In this document: in pieces, positions 1 to 7,955 of the stretch
Layout: every line of letters begins with the position of its first letter
How positions within the stretch are numbered: the stretch's first letter is position 1
Assembly: GCA_038748065.1 (NCBI GenBank)
Contig: JBCDJG010000052.1
Span: 1 to 35,767, forward strand
Length of the DNA: 35,767 bases
Reading direction: 5' to 3'
Origin: JBCDJG01 sp038748065
Lineage (GTDB): Bacteria; Pseudomonadota; Gammaproteobacteria; Pseudomonadales; Halieaceae
Position numbers and translations under genes: made by a program
Notes under the pieces: generated by a model
Databases searched by the model: none
What the model was told of the DNA's origin: nothing
The model's input: the letters and a program-made list of their open reading frames with translations, nothing else

Positions 1-129
1 ATGGAAATGATCTCCAGGAGGGCTTATGGTTTTAGGAACTTCGAGAACTATCGGTTGAGGGTTCTGACCCACTGTGGGTGGGATGGGATAATCAACAGGG
101 TGTCTATGAATACCGGCATCCCCCGTTAA
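1..129 (+). CDS. ISL3-type transposase, C-terminal end (cut by left edge)
   Basis: The frame is open from the first base of the window and ends at a TAA at 127-129, giving about 42 residues. They contain AYGFRNFENYRLRVL followed by THCGW, which resembles the extreme C-terminus of ISL3-family (DDE) transposases, where a 'YGFRNF-NYRLR' stretch follows the last catalytic acidic residue. The catalytic DDE residues would lie outside the window, so whether the gene is intact cannot be judged. The ATG at position 1 is probably internal. The matching inverted repeat some 50 bp downstream fits the right end of the element. The family assignment is from memory of the motif and carries moderate confidence. 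Confidence 0.65.
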   Translation: MEMISRRAYGFRNFENYRLRVLTHCGWDGIINRVSMNTGIPR

Positions 130-162
130 TTGGGTAGAGCCGGCGTTCTCTCGGCCAAACTA

Positions 163-210
163 GCCATTTTCTACTGGCACCCAAAGAGACGGGTGCCAAT
201 AGAAAATGGC
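163..210. repeat. 20-bp inverted repeat with 8-bp spacer, beside the IS end and tRNA 3' end
   Basis: GCCATTTTCTACTGGCACCC (163-182) and GGGTGCCAATAGAAAATGGC (191-210) are inverted copies matching at 19 of 20 positions, separated by the 8 bases AAAGAGAC. The left arm lies 33 bp after the transposase stop, where a right terminal repeat would be expected. The right arm overlaps the CCA end of the tRNA gene on the minus strand. Neither side carries a terminal T run, so it is not a classical intrinsic terminator. An 8-bp spacer equals the usual target duplication length of ISL3 elements. Confidence 0.7.
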
Positions 211-283
211 CCGCCTGGCGCGATTCGAACGCACGACCTGCCGCTTAGGAGGCGGCTGCTCTATCCAGCTGAGCTACAGGCGG
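207..283 (-). tRNA. tRNA-Arg (anticodon CCT)
   Basis: On the minus strand the 77 nt fold as a standard cloverleaf. The acceptor stem CCGCCTG pairs with CAGGCGG, followed by discriminator G and an encoded CCA. TA precedes the D arm GCTC. The anticodon stem GCCGC/GCGGC encloses the loop CTCCTAA, giving anticodon CCT, which reads AGG. The T arm GTGCG-TTCGAAT-CGCGC contains the invariant TTCGA. The gene is a single copy here, and its 3' end meets the inverted repeat at 163-210, so an insertion element appears to have landed immediately downstream. Confidence 0.95.
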
Positions 284-359
284 GAAGGGGCGGGCGAGAT
301 TATTCACTGCCTTTTGCGAAACCGCAAGGTGCTTTATTTGCGGCTCTTCGCCCGTGATA

Positions 360-373
360 TTGATGTAGGTCAA
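360..373. promoter_or_regulatory. Anr/FNR-type box upstream of hsp20
   Basis: TTGATGTAGGTCAA fits the degenerate FNR/Anr consensus TTGAY-N4-RTCAA at every specified position. It is centred about 37 bp upstream of the heat-shock -35 element and about 100 bp upstream of the hsp20 start. The Crp-family protein encoded at 32219-32866 lacks FNR iron-sulfur cysteines and has CRP-type recognition residues, so the cognate regulator would be encoded elsewhere. Confidence 0.55.
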
Positions 374-399
374 GTCCTTGATCCTGGCGTAAGTGGGGC

Positions 400-427
400 C
401 TTGAAAAAATTACCCGGGACCCTATCT
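400..427 (+). promoter_or_regulatory. Predicted sigma-32 (heat-shock) promoter of hsp20
   Basis: CTTGAAA (400-406) matches the sigma-32 -35 consensus exactly. After a 13-base spacer, CCCTATCT (420-427) matches CCCCATNT with one mismatch. The element is 43 bp upstream of the hsp20 start codon, the expected setting for a heat-shock gene. Confidence 0.7.
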
Positions 428-469
428 ATAGTCGTGTGAAGACAAGTCACAAACCAAAGGAGGTGTCGA

Positions 470-895
470 ATGTCTTTAGTACCCCGCAACAGCCTGTTTG
501 ATGTTGATCGCTTCTTTAACGACTTCTGGGCGCCAGCCGCTCGCGATACGCAGGCGGGCACGTTTTTTGCCCCGCGCGTTGATATCAAGGACAGGGATGG
601 CGACTACGAAATCACCGCCGAATTGCCCGGTGTCGATCGTGATGACATCCATGTTCACGTCAAGGAAGGCATCCTGACGCTGGAGGCCGAGAGCCGCCAG
701 GAAGACAGTGAGGAACAGGATGGCAAGCTCATCCGTCAGGAGCGTCGATACGGGAAATTCATGCGCAGCTTTAATCTTGGCAGTGACGTCCACGAAGAGG
801 ATATCAAGGCTAGTTTTAAAGATGGTGTATTGAGGTTGGCAGCACCCAAGCTGGTCGAGCAGCCGCCTGAACGTCGACGTATTGAGGTCAGCTAA
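470..895 (+). CDS. Small heat-shock protein, Hsp20/alpha-crystallin family
   Basis: The product is 141 residues. Small heat-shock proteins are ATP-independent chaperones that bind unfolding proteins in the cytoplasm and pass them to DnaK/ClpB. A short N-terminal arm (DVDRFFNDFW) precedes an alpha-crystallin domain at about residues 35-135, with ELPGVDRDDIHVHV and the conserved A-x-x-x-DGVL stretch near 120. The C-terminus RRIEV carries the I-x-I/V anchoring motif. The start is set by a strong AAAGGAGG ribosome site 6-7 bases upstream of ATG 470. It appears to be a single-gene unit, with a sigma-32-type promoter and an Anr/FNR box upstream and an intrinsic terminator downstream. Confidence 0.93.
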   Translation: MSLVPRNSLFDVDRFFNDFWAPAARDTQAGTFFAPRVDIKDRDGDYEITAELPGVDRDDIHVHVKEGILTLEAESRQEDSEEQDGKLIRQERRYGKFMRSFNLGSDVHEEDIKASFKDGVLRLAAPKLVEQPPERRRIEVS

Positions 896-937
896 GCGAT
901 AGCGCTTGCATTCGGCGAGCGCTCGTTCCACTCTATA

Positions 938-973
938 TCGCAGACCATTCGAGGATGGTCTGCGACAGTTTTT
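938..973 (+). terminator. Intrinsic terminator of hsp20
   Basis: An 11-bp perfect stem, TCGCAGACCAT (938-948) with ATGGTCTGCGA (955-965), encloses a 6-base loop and is followed by a five-T run at 969-973. It sits about 40 bp after the hsp20 stop. Its right arm contains the ATG at 955 that would otherwise look like the start of the next gene. Confidence 0.88.
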
Positions 974-993
974 ACGTGGGAGGTGCCTCTCGG

Positions 994-2934
994 GTGCAGT
1001 TTAAAGCACTGCTGATTGGAGCCCTGCTGAAGTTGCCCGGCCTGCTTGCCGGGGCGGTGTTTATCTGTAGCGCACAGGCCAACACGCTATCGACAGCGCG
1101 GCAGGAATATGGCGATGCCATGCAGGCGATCGACCGCGGTCGCTGGACTGAGTACGAGCAAATCCGTCCGGCCCTTGAAGACTACCCCCTGGCGATTTAT
1201 CTCGACTACTGGAGTATGGTGCAACGCCCCGCGAGCGTGCGCCCTGCGGATGTCCGTCGTTTTGTGTCGCTCAGCCAGGATTCACCCTTACCCAACCGCT
1301 ACCTCGGCGTCTATCTGGAGCGTGCCGGACGGGATAAGCGCTGGGGCGATTTCCTCGCGGCGATGCCGGATGAACCCAATAGCATTGACCTGAAGTGCTA
1401 CTACTTTCGCGCACAGCTTGCAGCGGGCAATCGGGATATTGCCTGGTCAGGTGCGGAAGATCTCTGGGTCTACGGTGAGTCACGGCCCGATGAATGCGAT
1501 CCCCTGTTCGACGCCTGGATGGGGGCCGGGCAGTTGCGTGATGAACTCGTGTGGCAGCGCATGCTCCTGGTGTTTGATGAGCGCAAGCGCTCCCTTCTTG
1601 GTTATGTGGCGCGGCAGGGGAGTCCGGCCCTTAAGCCCTGGTCAGACAAGCTGCTCACCCTTAACCGTCGCCCGGACAGTCTGCGGCAGATCGACCTGCC
1701 TGCCAGTGATGCGCGCTCCGCCGAACTGGTGTCCCATGCAATTCCTTATTACGCGCGTTACAAACCGGAAAATGCACTGGCTGACTGGCGTTATTGGCGG
1801 GGGCGATTGGCATTCGATGAGGCACAGGTACGCCGGATCGAACATGCGCTCGTGCTGCGTAGCCTGTTCGCGCGGTCAGAGGCAAATCTGCCTTGGGTAG
1901 ACGATGCGCTGGCGCGACTTTCCGATGATTACTTGCTGGAGATTCGTCTCAGGTGGGCGGTCTCTGAGGGTGATTGGGCAGCGGTAGAAGGCCACATTGG
2001 CCATCTTGGCAGCGACACTCGAAAAGAATCGGTTTGGCGCTACTGGCTAGCGCGTGCCCACGAGGAAATGGGCAAGCTTGCGCAGGCTCGCGCAGAGCTT
2101 GAGTCTTTGGCGCTGGAACGGGGCTACTATAGCTTTATGGCAGCGGACCACCTCGGAAGGGAGTACGCCTTCGAGCATCAAACACTGGCGCTGTCACCGC
2201 AACAGACTAAGCCCTTTCGGGAACTGCCGGCCGTGTTGCGTATCGAGGAACTGTTTTTCCATGAGGAGGATAATCTTGCGCACTCGGAGTGGTTCAAGGT
2301 ATTGACCGACACCGAAGCGTCTCGTGAAAAGCAGGAGCTGGCCCTGCTGGCCCGGCAGCAAGGCTGGCACCGTCTGGCGATTGACGCAGCGAACAAGGCC
2401 AAAGCCTGGGATCTACTCGACCTTCGCTTTCCCATGCCCTACGAAAACACCTTTGAACAGCACGCAAGCATCTGGCAGGTGCCCGCCACAGAGTTGATGG
2501 CTATCGCCCGACGTGAAAGTGCTTTCTATGCCAAGGCCCGGTCGCCCGTCGGGGCCAGGGGGCTGATGCAGATCATGCCGGCCACCGGCAAGCAGGTCGC
2601 CCGCGGCCTCGGGGAGGCACATACCAGCAATGACCTCTACGAGGTGGAACATAACGTGCTGCTCGGCAGCGCCTACTATCGGCAGTTACTGGATCGCTAT
2701 GATGGTAATCGCGTTTTCGCGTTGGCGGCCTACAATGCCGGGCCTCACCGCGTAGACCGATGGCGCAAGCCCGAAGCCAGTCCGCGAACGATCGACCAGT
2801 GGATTGAGGCAATCCCCTTTAAGGAAACGCGCAACTACGTACAGGCAGTGTTGTCCTATAACGTTGTTTTCCAGTATCTACAGGGAGACTCCGGCAGCCT
2901 GCTGAGTCAGTCGGAGCGCAACGCCAGCTACTAA
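994..2934 (+). CDS. slt: Soluble lytic murein transglycosylase (Slt70-like)
   Basis: This periplasmic enzyme cleaves the MurNAc-GlcNAc bond of peptidoglycan and leaves a 1,6-anhydro-muramoyl product. From GTG 994 the protein is 646 residues, like Slt70. An N-terminal signal peptide ending near CSAQA is followed by a long helical-repeat U/linker region. The C-terminal lysozyme-like domain has catalytic Glu508 in ARRESAFY, then the conserved GLMQIMP and LAAYNAGP motifs. GTG 994 is preferred over the in-frame ATG 955 because that ATG lies inside the hsp20 terminator stem, GGGAGGTG sits about 10 bases before the GTG, and the signal peptide then begins at residue 1. Only 21 bp separate it from arsS. 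Confidence 0.93.
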   Translation: MQFKALLIGALLKLPGLLAGAVFICSAQANTLSTARQEYGDAMQAIDRGRWTEYEQIRPALEDYPLAIYLDYWSMVQRPASVRPADVRRFVSLSQDSPLPNRYLGVYLERAGRDKRWGDFLAAMPDEPNSIDLKCYYFRAQLAAGNRDIAWSGAEDLWVYGESRPDECDPLFDAWMGAGQLRDELVWQRMLLVFDERKRSLLGYVARQGSPALKPWSDKLLTLNRRPDSLRQIDLPASDARSAELVSHAIPYYARYKPENALADWRYWRGRLAFDEAQVRRIEHALVLRSLFARSEANLPWVDDALARLSDDYLLEIRLRWAVSEGDWAAVEGHIGHLGSDTRKESVWRYWLARAHEEMGKLAQARAELESLALERGYYSFMAADHLGREYAFEHQTLALSPQQTKPFRELPAVLRIEELFFHEEDNLAHSEWFKVLTDTEASREKQELALLARQQGWHRLAIDAANKAKAWDLLDLRFPMPYENTFEQHASIWQVPATELMAIARRESAFYAKARSPVGARGLMQIMPATGKQVARGLGEAHTSNDLYEVEHNVLLGSAYYRQLLDRYDGNRVFALAAYNAGPHRVDRWRKPEASPRTIDQWIEAIPFKETRNYVQAVLSYNVVFQYLQGDSGSLLSQSERNASY

Positions 2935-2955
2935 ACCAGGCAGCACAGGCTCTCT

Positions 2956-3898
<943 letters not shown>

Positions 3899-3918
<20 letters not shown>

Positions 3919-4588
3919 TCCCAGCCTGAGCATTGTCTTGCCGGTATTGAATGAGGCGCAGCGTCTGCCCGCGCAGCTGAGGTCTTTACGGGCACAGTTT
4001 CCGGATGTGGAACTTATTCTGGTAGACGGCGGCAGCGAAGATGGCAGCCTGGATATCGCGACACCGCTGGTCAGCAGGTGCCTGAGCTCAGCACCCGGAC
4101 GGGCTCGACAGATGAATGCAGGCGCCGGCTGCGCCGGCGGTGATTACCTGCTTTTCCTGCATGCCGATACCAGGCCCGGATATAACCAGGCCAAGCTGTT
4201 GACGGTGCTCCAAAGCGATCCTGCCTGGGGCTTCGCGCCGGTACAGCTGAGCGGGCAGGCGCGCAGCTTTCGCGTTATCGAGCGTGCTATCAGCCTGCGC
4301 TCGAAGCTCACCGGTGTCGCCACCGGCGATCAGGGTCTCTTTGTGCGGCGTTCACTGTTTGATCACTTGCGGGGTTTTGCCGAGATTCCATTGATGGAAG
4401 ATGTCGAATTCAGCAAGCGTCTCAGGCGTGAGTCGAGGCCCGTGGTCTTGCCCTGGCCGGTGTGCACGTCCAGCCGTCGATGGGAGGAGCGTGGGGTCGC
4501 TAGCACGATTCTGCAAATGTGGTATTTACGACTGGCTTACTACCTTGGCGTGTCACCTTCGCGACTGCACGCGCGTTACTATGGATAA
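3899..4588 (+). CDS. Family 2 glycosyltransferase, TIGR04283 type
   Basis: This is a GT-A-fold glycosyltransferase of the type often encoded beside arsS. Visible motifs are LSIVLPVLNEA at the nucleotide-sugar site, VDGGSEDGS, GRARQMNAGA, the metal-binding region LLFLHADTRPG, GDQGLFVRRSLF and PLMEDVEFSKRL. The chosen start GTG 3899 places the first beta-strand about 12 residues in and gives 229 residues, close to family size. It overlaps the arsS 3' end by 20 bp, which suggests translational coupling. An earlier in-frame ATG at 3815 would add 28 residues unlike the family. The acceptor is unknown; modifying the arsenosugar aglycone is a contextual inference. Confidence 0.8.
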
Positions 4589-4605
4589 GAGCGCATGGCT
4601 GAAAA

Positions 4606-5298
4606 ATGGCTGACCTGATACTGCAGCAGTTTGCCCGATCGCCGGTACCGGGTCGCGTGAAGACACGGTTGCAGCCTGCGCTAGGCCCCGAACAGGCCTG
4701 TGATGTACACAGGGACCTCGTGACATGGACCGCAGACCAGCTTCTGGCATCCGGCCTGGGGGTCGTTGAGCTATGGGTGGCGGGGGAGGCCGATGATCCC
4801 CTCTTTCAAATGCTGTTGGCCAGGGGGGTGGCGGCGCTGCGGATACAGGAAGGCGAAGATCTCGGCGCCAGGATGTGTGCGGCACTGCGCGATGGCTGTG
4901 GGCGTGCGTCTGGGGCGCTGTTGGTTGGCAGTGATTGTCCGGGCATTGATGCAGCCTATCTCGCCATGGCGGCGGCCTCAATCAAGGGGGCAGATCTCGT
5001 ACTGGGGCCTGCAGAAGATGGTGGTTTCGTGCTGATTGGAGGGAGGAAGGCGCCGCCGCCCGCCTTATTCGACGATACAATCTGGGGCAGTTCCAGCGTA
5101 CTCGACAGCACGCTAAAGCGAGCGGCGCAGCTGGGTCTGGACGTCTCGCTACTGCCCTGCCTGCGAGATATCGATCGGCTTGAGGATCTGGATTTCTGGT
5201 TTGAGCTGGTATCTACACAGCGCGCGGGAAATGATCCACCGGCAGGCGGGGCCTGTGGTGGGGCCAGTCAAGCAGGTCAGGGCAGGGCTGAGCCCTGA
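4606..5298 (+). CDS. TIGR04282/DUF2064 glycosyltransferase-like protein
   Basis: The 230-residue protein matches the DUF2064 family, a nucleotide-sugar transferase-like fold. The motif SPVPGRVKTRL lies near residue 12, followed by GSDCPGID and GPAEDGGFVLIG. It lies 17 bp after the TIGR04283-type gene, and together with arsS the three form an apparent operon; this trio recurs in bacteria. The C-terminal 25 residues are Gly/Ala-rich (AGGACGGASQAGQG) and exceed the family core, so they may be disordered. Its exact reaction is not established. The role in arsenosugar or another glycosylated metabolite is inferred from context. Confidence 0.8.
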   Translation: MADLILQQFARSPVPGRVKTRLQPALGPEQACDVHRDLVTWTADQLLASGLGVVELWVAGEADDPLFQMLLARGVAALRIQEGEDLGARMCAALRDGCGRASGALLVGSDCPGIDAAYLAMAAASIKGADLVLGPAEDGGFVLIGGRKAPPPALFDDTIWGSSSVLDSTLKRAAQLGLDVSLLPCLRDIDRLEDLDFWFELVSTQRAGNDPPAGGACGGASQAGQGRAEP

Positions 5299-5299
5299 T

Positions 5300-5695
5300 T
5301 TAGGCCGTGGCCATTTCCCCGGTGTGGCTTGCGGCTTCCGTCACGCTGGGATTGGAACGCTGGTACAGAAGCCACGCTATTGCTGTGCAGTAGCTCAGGT
5401 TGGTCTGCAGTTCGCTGTCCGGATCGCTCAGAAAAGCGCGTTGGCTGGCCAGGCCCCGGATCCTGCTCGCCATGTCAGGATTGAAGGCCAGGTAGCGGTC
5501 CCAGATATCGCGGTGCTGTGACGTGGTGATATGGAAAAGGCCAAGGCCATCCTGGCGAGCGCTGAACAAGCCCAGATCAGGCGCTTCCACGCAGGCGTCG
5601 AGCAAGAAGGTCTCGGTGGCGGGACTCCACGCGCCGAGATACTTCAGTGTAGGTCGAATGACCTGGTCCCTCAGATGTTCCGCAGTAACGTACAT
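5300..5695 (-). CDS. Conserved hypothetical protein
   Basis: The 131-residue protein has no signal peptide or membrane segment. It reads like a compact globular domain, with stretches such as YLGAWSPATETFLLDACVE, GLGLFHIT, IWDRYLAFNP and LSYCTAIAWLLYQR. I have a general memory of similar uncharacterised proteins in marine gammaproteobacteria but cannot assign a function. The start ATG 5695 has GAGGAC about 6 bases upstream. The gene is convergent with the DUF2064 gene, with stop codons one base apart, and has a 312-bp AT-rich upstream region to itself, so it is probably transcribed alone. Confidence 0.75.
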   Translation of the reverse strand: MYVTAEHLRDQVIRPTLKYLGAWSPATETFLLDACVEAPDLGLFSARQDGLGLFHITTSQHRDIWDRYLAFNPDMASRIRGLASQRAFLSDPDSELQTNLSYCTAIAWLLYQRSNPSVTEAASHTGEMATA

Positions 5696-6007
5696 AGCCG
5701 TCCTCGCAGGGATGTCAAATCCGTCAGATACTGCTGTTTCACTCTATTGTTTGTTCTGCTGTTTGTTCTATTGTTGCTTTGGCGAGGTTCGCTTATTTTG
5801 CGAACTCTCGAGGGTCTTTTTAACACACTGTTTGAAAAAATCAAATAAAAATAAGCGCTTGCGGCACTTATTTCACAAACTTTTGCGGAAGTGGCTGTAA
5901 CTTAGCAAAAACATGCCCTATACAGGGCATTGGAGATGCGCGCAGCACAACCTAAAAGCGGATAAATTGACGCTAAAATACGCTAAATAACAGTGAAATT
6001 CTGCGAA
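5696..6007. other. AT-rich intergenic gap with a palindrome
   Basis: These 312 bp hold no convincing gene. They are clearly more AT-rich than their surroundings. The gap contains the terminator-like stem at 5849-5873 and a palindrome with arms ATGCCCT (5913-5919) and AGGGCAT (5924-5930) around ATAC. The palindrome has no T run and could be an operator or a small stem-loop. The part next to 5695 is expected to carry the promoter of the hypothetical gene on the minus strand, but no consensus pair is clear. Confidence 0.6.
5849..5873 (-). terminator. Likely intrinsic terminator downstream of the SUI1 gene
   Basis: AAATAAG (5849-5855) pairs with CTTATTT (5867-5873), extended by two inner GC pairs around a TTGCG loop. 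On the minus strand the stem is followed by the T-rich run TTTTTATTTGATTTTTT (about 5832-5848). It lies 135 bp after the SUI1 stop, within the AT-rich gap. Confidence 0.5.
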
Positions 6008-6382
6008 CTAGCCGCCAGCGAGCTTGACGATATGGCCTCGGGCCTCCAACTCGCGCTTCAGCGTGTCGCGCTGATCGCCCTGAATCTCGATGACACCTTC
6101 TTTTACAGCGCCGCCCACGCCGCAGCGTTTTTTTAACGTTTTTGCCAGCGATTTAAGTTCGCTGTCAGGCAGGGCCAGGCCCTTGATGAGCGTAACGGCT
6201 TTGCCACCACGACCCTTGGTCTCCCGATGAATGCGAACAATGCCATCACCTGCCTCAGCAGGCCGATCGCTGCCACAGACGCAGTCGACCATGGGTCGGT
6301 GGCATTGCAGGCACAGGCGGCCGCCATCGGTGGAATAGACCGGGCGGCTCGCTCCTCGGTCTTTGTCCCTGTTGCGTTGCAT
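6008..6382 (-). CDS. yciH: SUI1/eIF1-like translation factor (YciH family)
   Basis: From ATG 6382 the protein is 124 residues, near the YciH norm. An N-terminal PVYSTDGGR is typical of the family, followed by a small cysteine cluster LCLQCHRPMVDCVCG, probably a zinc ribbon. The SUI1 domain follows: IHRETKGRGGKAVTLI, LKKRCGVGGAVKEGVIEIQG and the terminal HIVKLAGG. It is the bacterial relative of eIF1 and may influence start-codon or initiator-tRNA fidelity; its physiological role is not settled. An upstream in-frame ATG at 6478 would overlap slyX and add 32 residues without family similarity, so the inner start is preferred. The gene is divergent from slyX. Confidence 0.85.
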   Translation of the reverse strand: MQRNRDKDRGASRPVYSTDGGRLCLQCHRPMVDCVCGSDRPAEAGDGIVRIHRETKGRGGKAVTLIKGLALPDSELKSLAKTLKKRCGVGGAVKEGVIEIQGDQRDTLKRELEARGHIVKLAGG

Positions 6383-6461
6383 AGAATTGATACCGGGTGT
6401 TCCATCGGGTGGCGGCAGTATATTAAGCTGCGGCCTTTGCAGAAAGCGCTCAGGGTAAATC

Positions 6462-6692
6462 TTGGCGGACAACGACAATATGCAGACGATGCTGGAGGAT
6501 TTGCAGAGCCAGCTCGCGTTTCAGGAAGATACCGTGCAAAGCCTGAACGACGCCGTGGCCAGCCAGCAGCAGCAACTGATGCTGTTGCAGCGGCAACTGG
6601 AACTGCTGAAGCAGCGCCAGGATGAGCAGGCGCAGCTTCTAGATCAAGCATCCAACAGCCCCACCGGCGACGAACCGCCGCCCCATTACTGA
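6462..6692 (+). CDS. slyX: SlyX family protein
   Basis: The 76-residue protein is almost entirely coiled coil: LEDLQSQLAFQEDTVQSLND, then a Gln/Leu-rich heptad stretch. It ends in the family signature PPPHY. SlyX is a conserved small cytoplasmic protein of unknown function. The start is TTG 6462 with AGGG 7 bases before it; an in-frame ATG at 6480 (MQTMLED) is an alternative and would match E. coli SlyX length well. It lies 18 bp before the first acyl-CoA dehydrogenase gene and may be co-transcribed with it. Confidence 0.85.
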   Translation: MADNDNMQTMLEDLQSQLAFQEDTVQSLNDAVASQQQQLMLLQRQLELLKQRQDEQAQLLDQASNSPTGDEPPPHY

Positions 6693-6710
6693 GCATTCAG
6701 GGATACCGCG

Positions 6711-7946
6711 ATGAGTGAGAACGTGAACAAAGATAGCGGCGAGCAGGCAGCCTTTCGCCAGCACTGCCGCGAGTGGCTGACAGCCAATAAGCCGGCTGAG
6801 CCCCCGGTACGGCTGCCACTGTCCGCCCTGGAGATCATGACAGAAGAGCAACTGGCCTACCTTCGGCCGTGGCAGCAGGCGGCATACAACGCCGGCCTGG
6901 TCGGCTGTGATTATCCAGAGGAGGTTGGCGGGGGAGGCCGCGTTGATTGCCAGCGCATCGCCAATGAAGAAATGCGGATGGCGCGCACGCCCTATTTTCC
7001 GAACATCATCGGTCTCGGTATGGCTGCGCCTACGGTGCTTTACCATGGTCAGGAGGAGGTTAAGCGACGTCTGTTGCCGCGCCTGCTATCAGGCGAGGAT
7101 ATCTGGTGCCAGGGTTTCAGCGAACCCGGGGCCGGCTCGGACCTGGCCAGCGTGCAAACCTTCGCAGAAAAACGCGGCGACCGCTGGCTTATCAACGGTC
7201 ACAAGGTCTGGACTTCGCTAGCGCATTTTGCTGAATGGATGATCCTCCTGCTGCGCACTGACAAATCGCACAAGTACGACGGGCTGTCCTATTTCGTGGT
7301 GCCGATACGCGCCGAGCTGGGTAAGAGCGTTACCGTGCGGCCGCTGATCAAAATGACCGGGGAGACTGGCTTCAACGAGGTCATATTCAACGATCTTGAG
7401 GTCGAGGATATCTACCGTCTGGATGAACTCGGTAAAGGCTGGCAGGTTGCCATGACGACCTTGGCCCACGAGCGCGGCGCCGGCGATCTGGTGACGCCCG
7501 CCGCCGGTGGCATGAAGAATAGATCCTCGCACAACGCCTCGGCCATGGCCCTGGTGGAGCTGGCGCGCGATACCGAGCGCGGAGAGGGCAGTGCAGCAGA
7601 TGATCCGCTGCTTCGCGACCGAATCGTGCAGCAGATCATCCGTGAGCAGGCGCTCGGCCACAACCAGCGCCGGGCACGCGTGCCTGCCCTGCAGGATCAC
7701 CCCATGCGAATACCGCTCCAGAACAAGCTGCTGATGTCCGAGATCATGCAGGACACGGGCAACCTTGCCATGGATATCCAGGGCGCTTCAGCGTCGCTGT
7801 ATATGGGCGACGGCAACGCGCCCGCGGGTGGTCAGTGGCCGCTGTCTTACATGAACTCCTACGGCATAACGATTGCCGCGGGTACCAGTGAGGTACAGCG
7901 GAATATTCTTGGCGAGCGTGTGCTCGGCATGGCGAAGTCGAAGTAA
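6711..7946 (+). CDS. Acyl-CoA dehydrogenase, catalytic-type subunit
   Basis: This 411-residue flavoprotein oxidises acyl-CoA to enoyl-CoA. FAD/substrate motifs include CQGFSEPGAGSDLAS and the middle-domain W-x-x-NGHKVWTS. C-terminal AAGTSEVQRNILGERVLG is the adenine/FAD end of the family. The position of the MCAD catalytic Glu (YEG) is Ala here, but Glu254 in LAHERGAG sits at the alternative catalytic position used by isovaleryl- and long-chain enzymes. It is followed after 9 bp by a second acyl-CoA dehydrogenase lacking such a residue, as in alpha2-beta2 heterotetramers of steroid side-chain degradation. The substrate is unknown. Confidence 0.9.
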   Translation: MSENVNKDSGEQAAFRQHCREWLTANKPAEPPVRLPLSALEIMTEEQLAYLRPWQQAAYNAGLVGCDYPEEVGGGGRVDCQRIANEEMRMARTPYFPNIIGLGMAAPTVLYHGQEEVKRRLLPRLLSGEDIWCQGFSEPGAGSDLASVQTFAEKRGDRWLINGHKVWTSLAHFAEWMILLLRTDKSHKYDGLSYFVVPIRAELGKSVTVRPLIKMTGETGFNEVIFNDLEVEDIYRLDELGKGWQVAMTTLAHERGAGDLVTPAAGGMKNRSSHNASAMALVELARDTERGEGSAADDPLLRDRIVQQIIREQALGHNQRRARVPALQDHPMRIPLQNKLLMSEIMQDTGNLAMDIQGASASLYMGDGNAPAGGQWPLSYMNSYGITIAAGTSEVQRNILGERVLGMAKSK

Positions 7947-7955
7947 GGGGGCAAC

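Noticed and set aside
5523..5900. Plus-strand reading frames across the AT-rich gap
   Set aside because: They are antisense to the conserved hypothetical gene, of low complexity (Phe/Leu/Cys runs), and lack a ribosome site.
6383..6478. Longer YciH/SUI1 start at 6478
   Set aside because: It would overlap the slyX start and add residues unlike the family, whose N-terminus fits the ATG at 6382.
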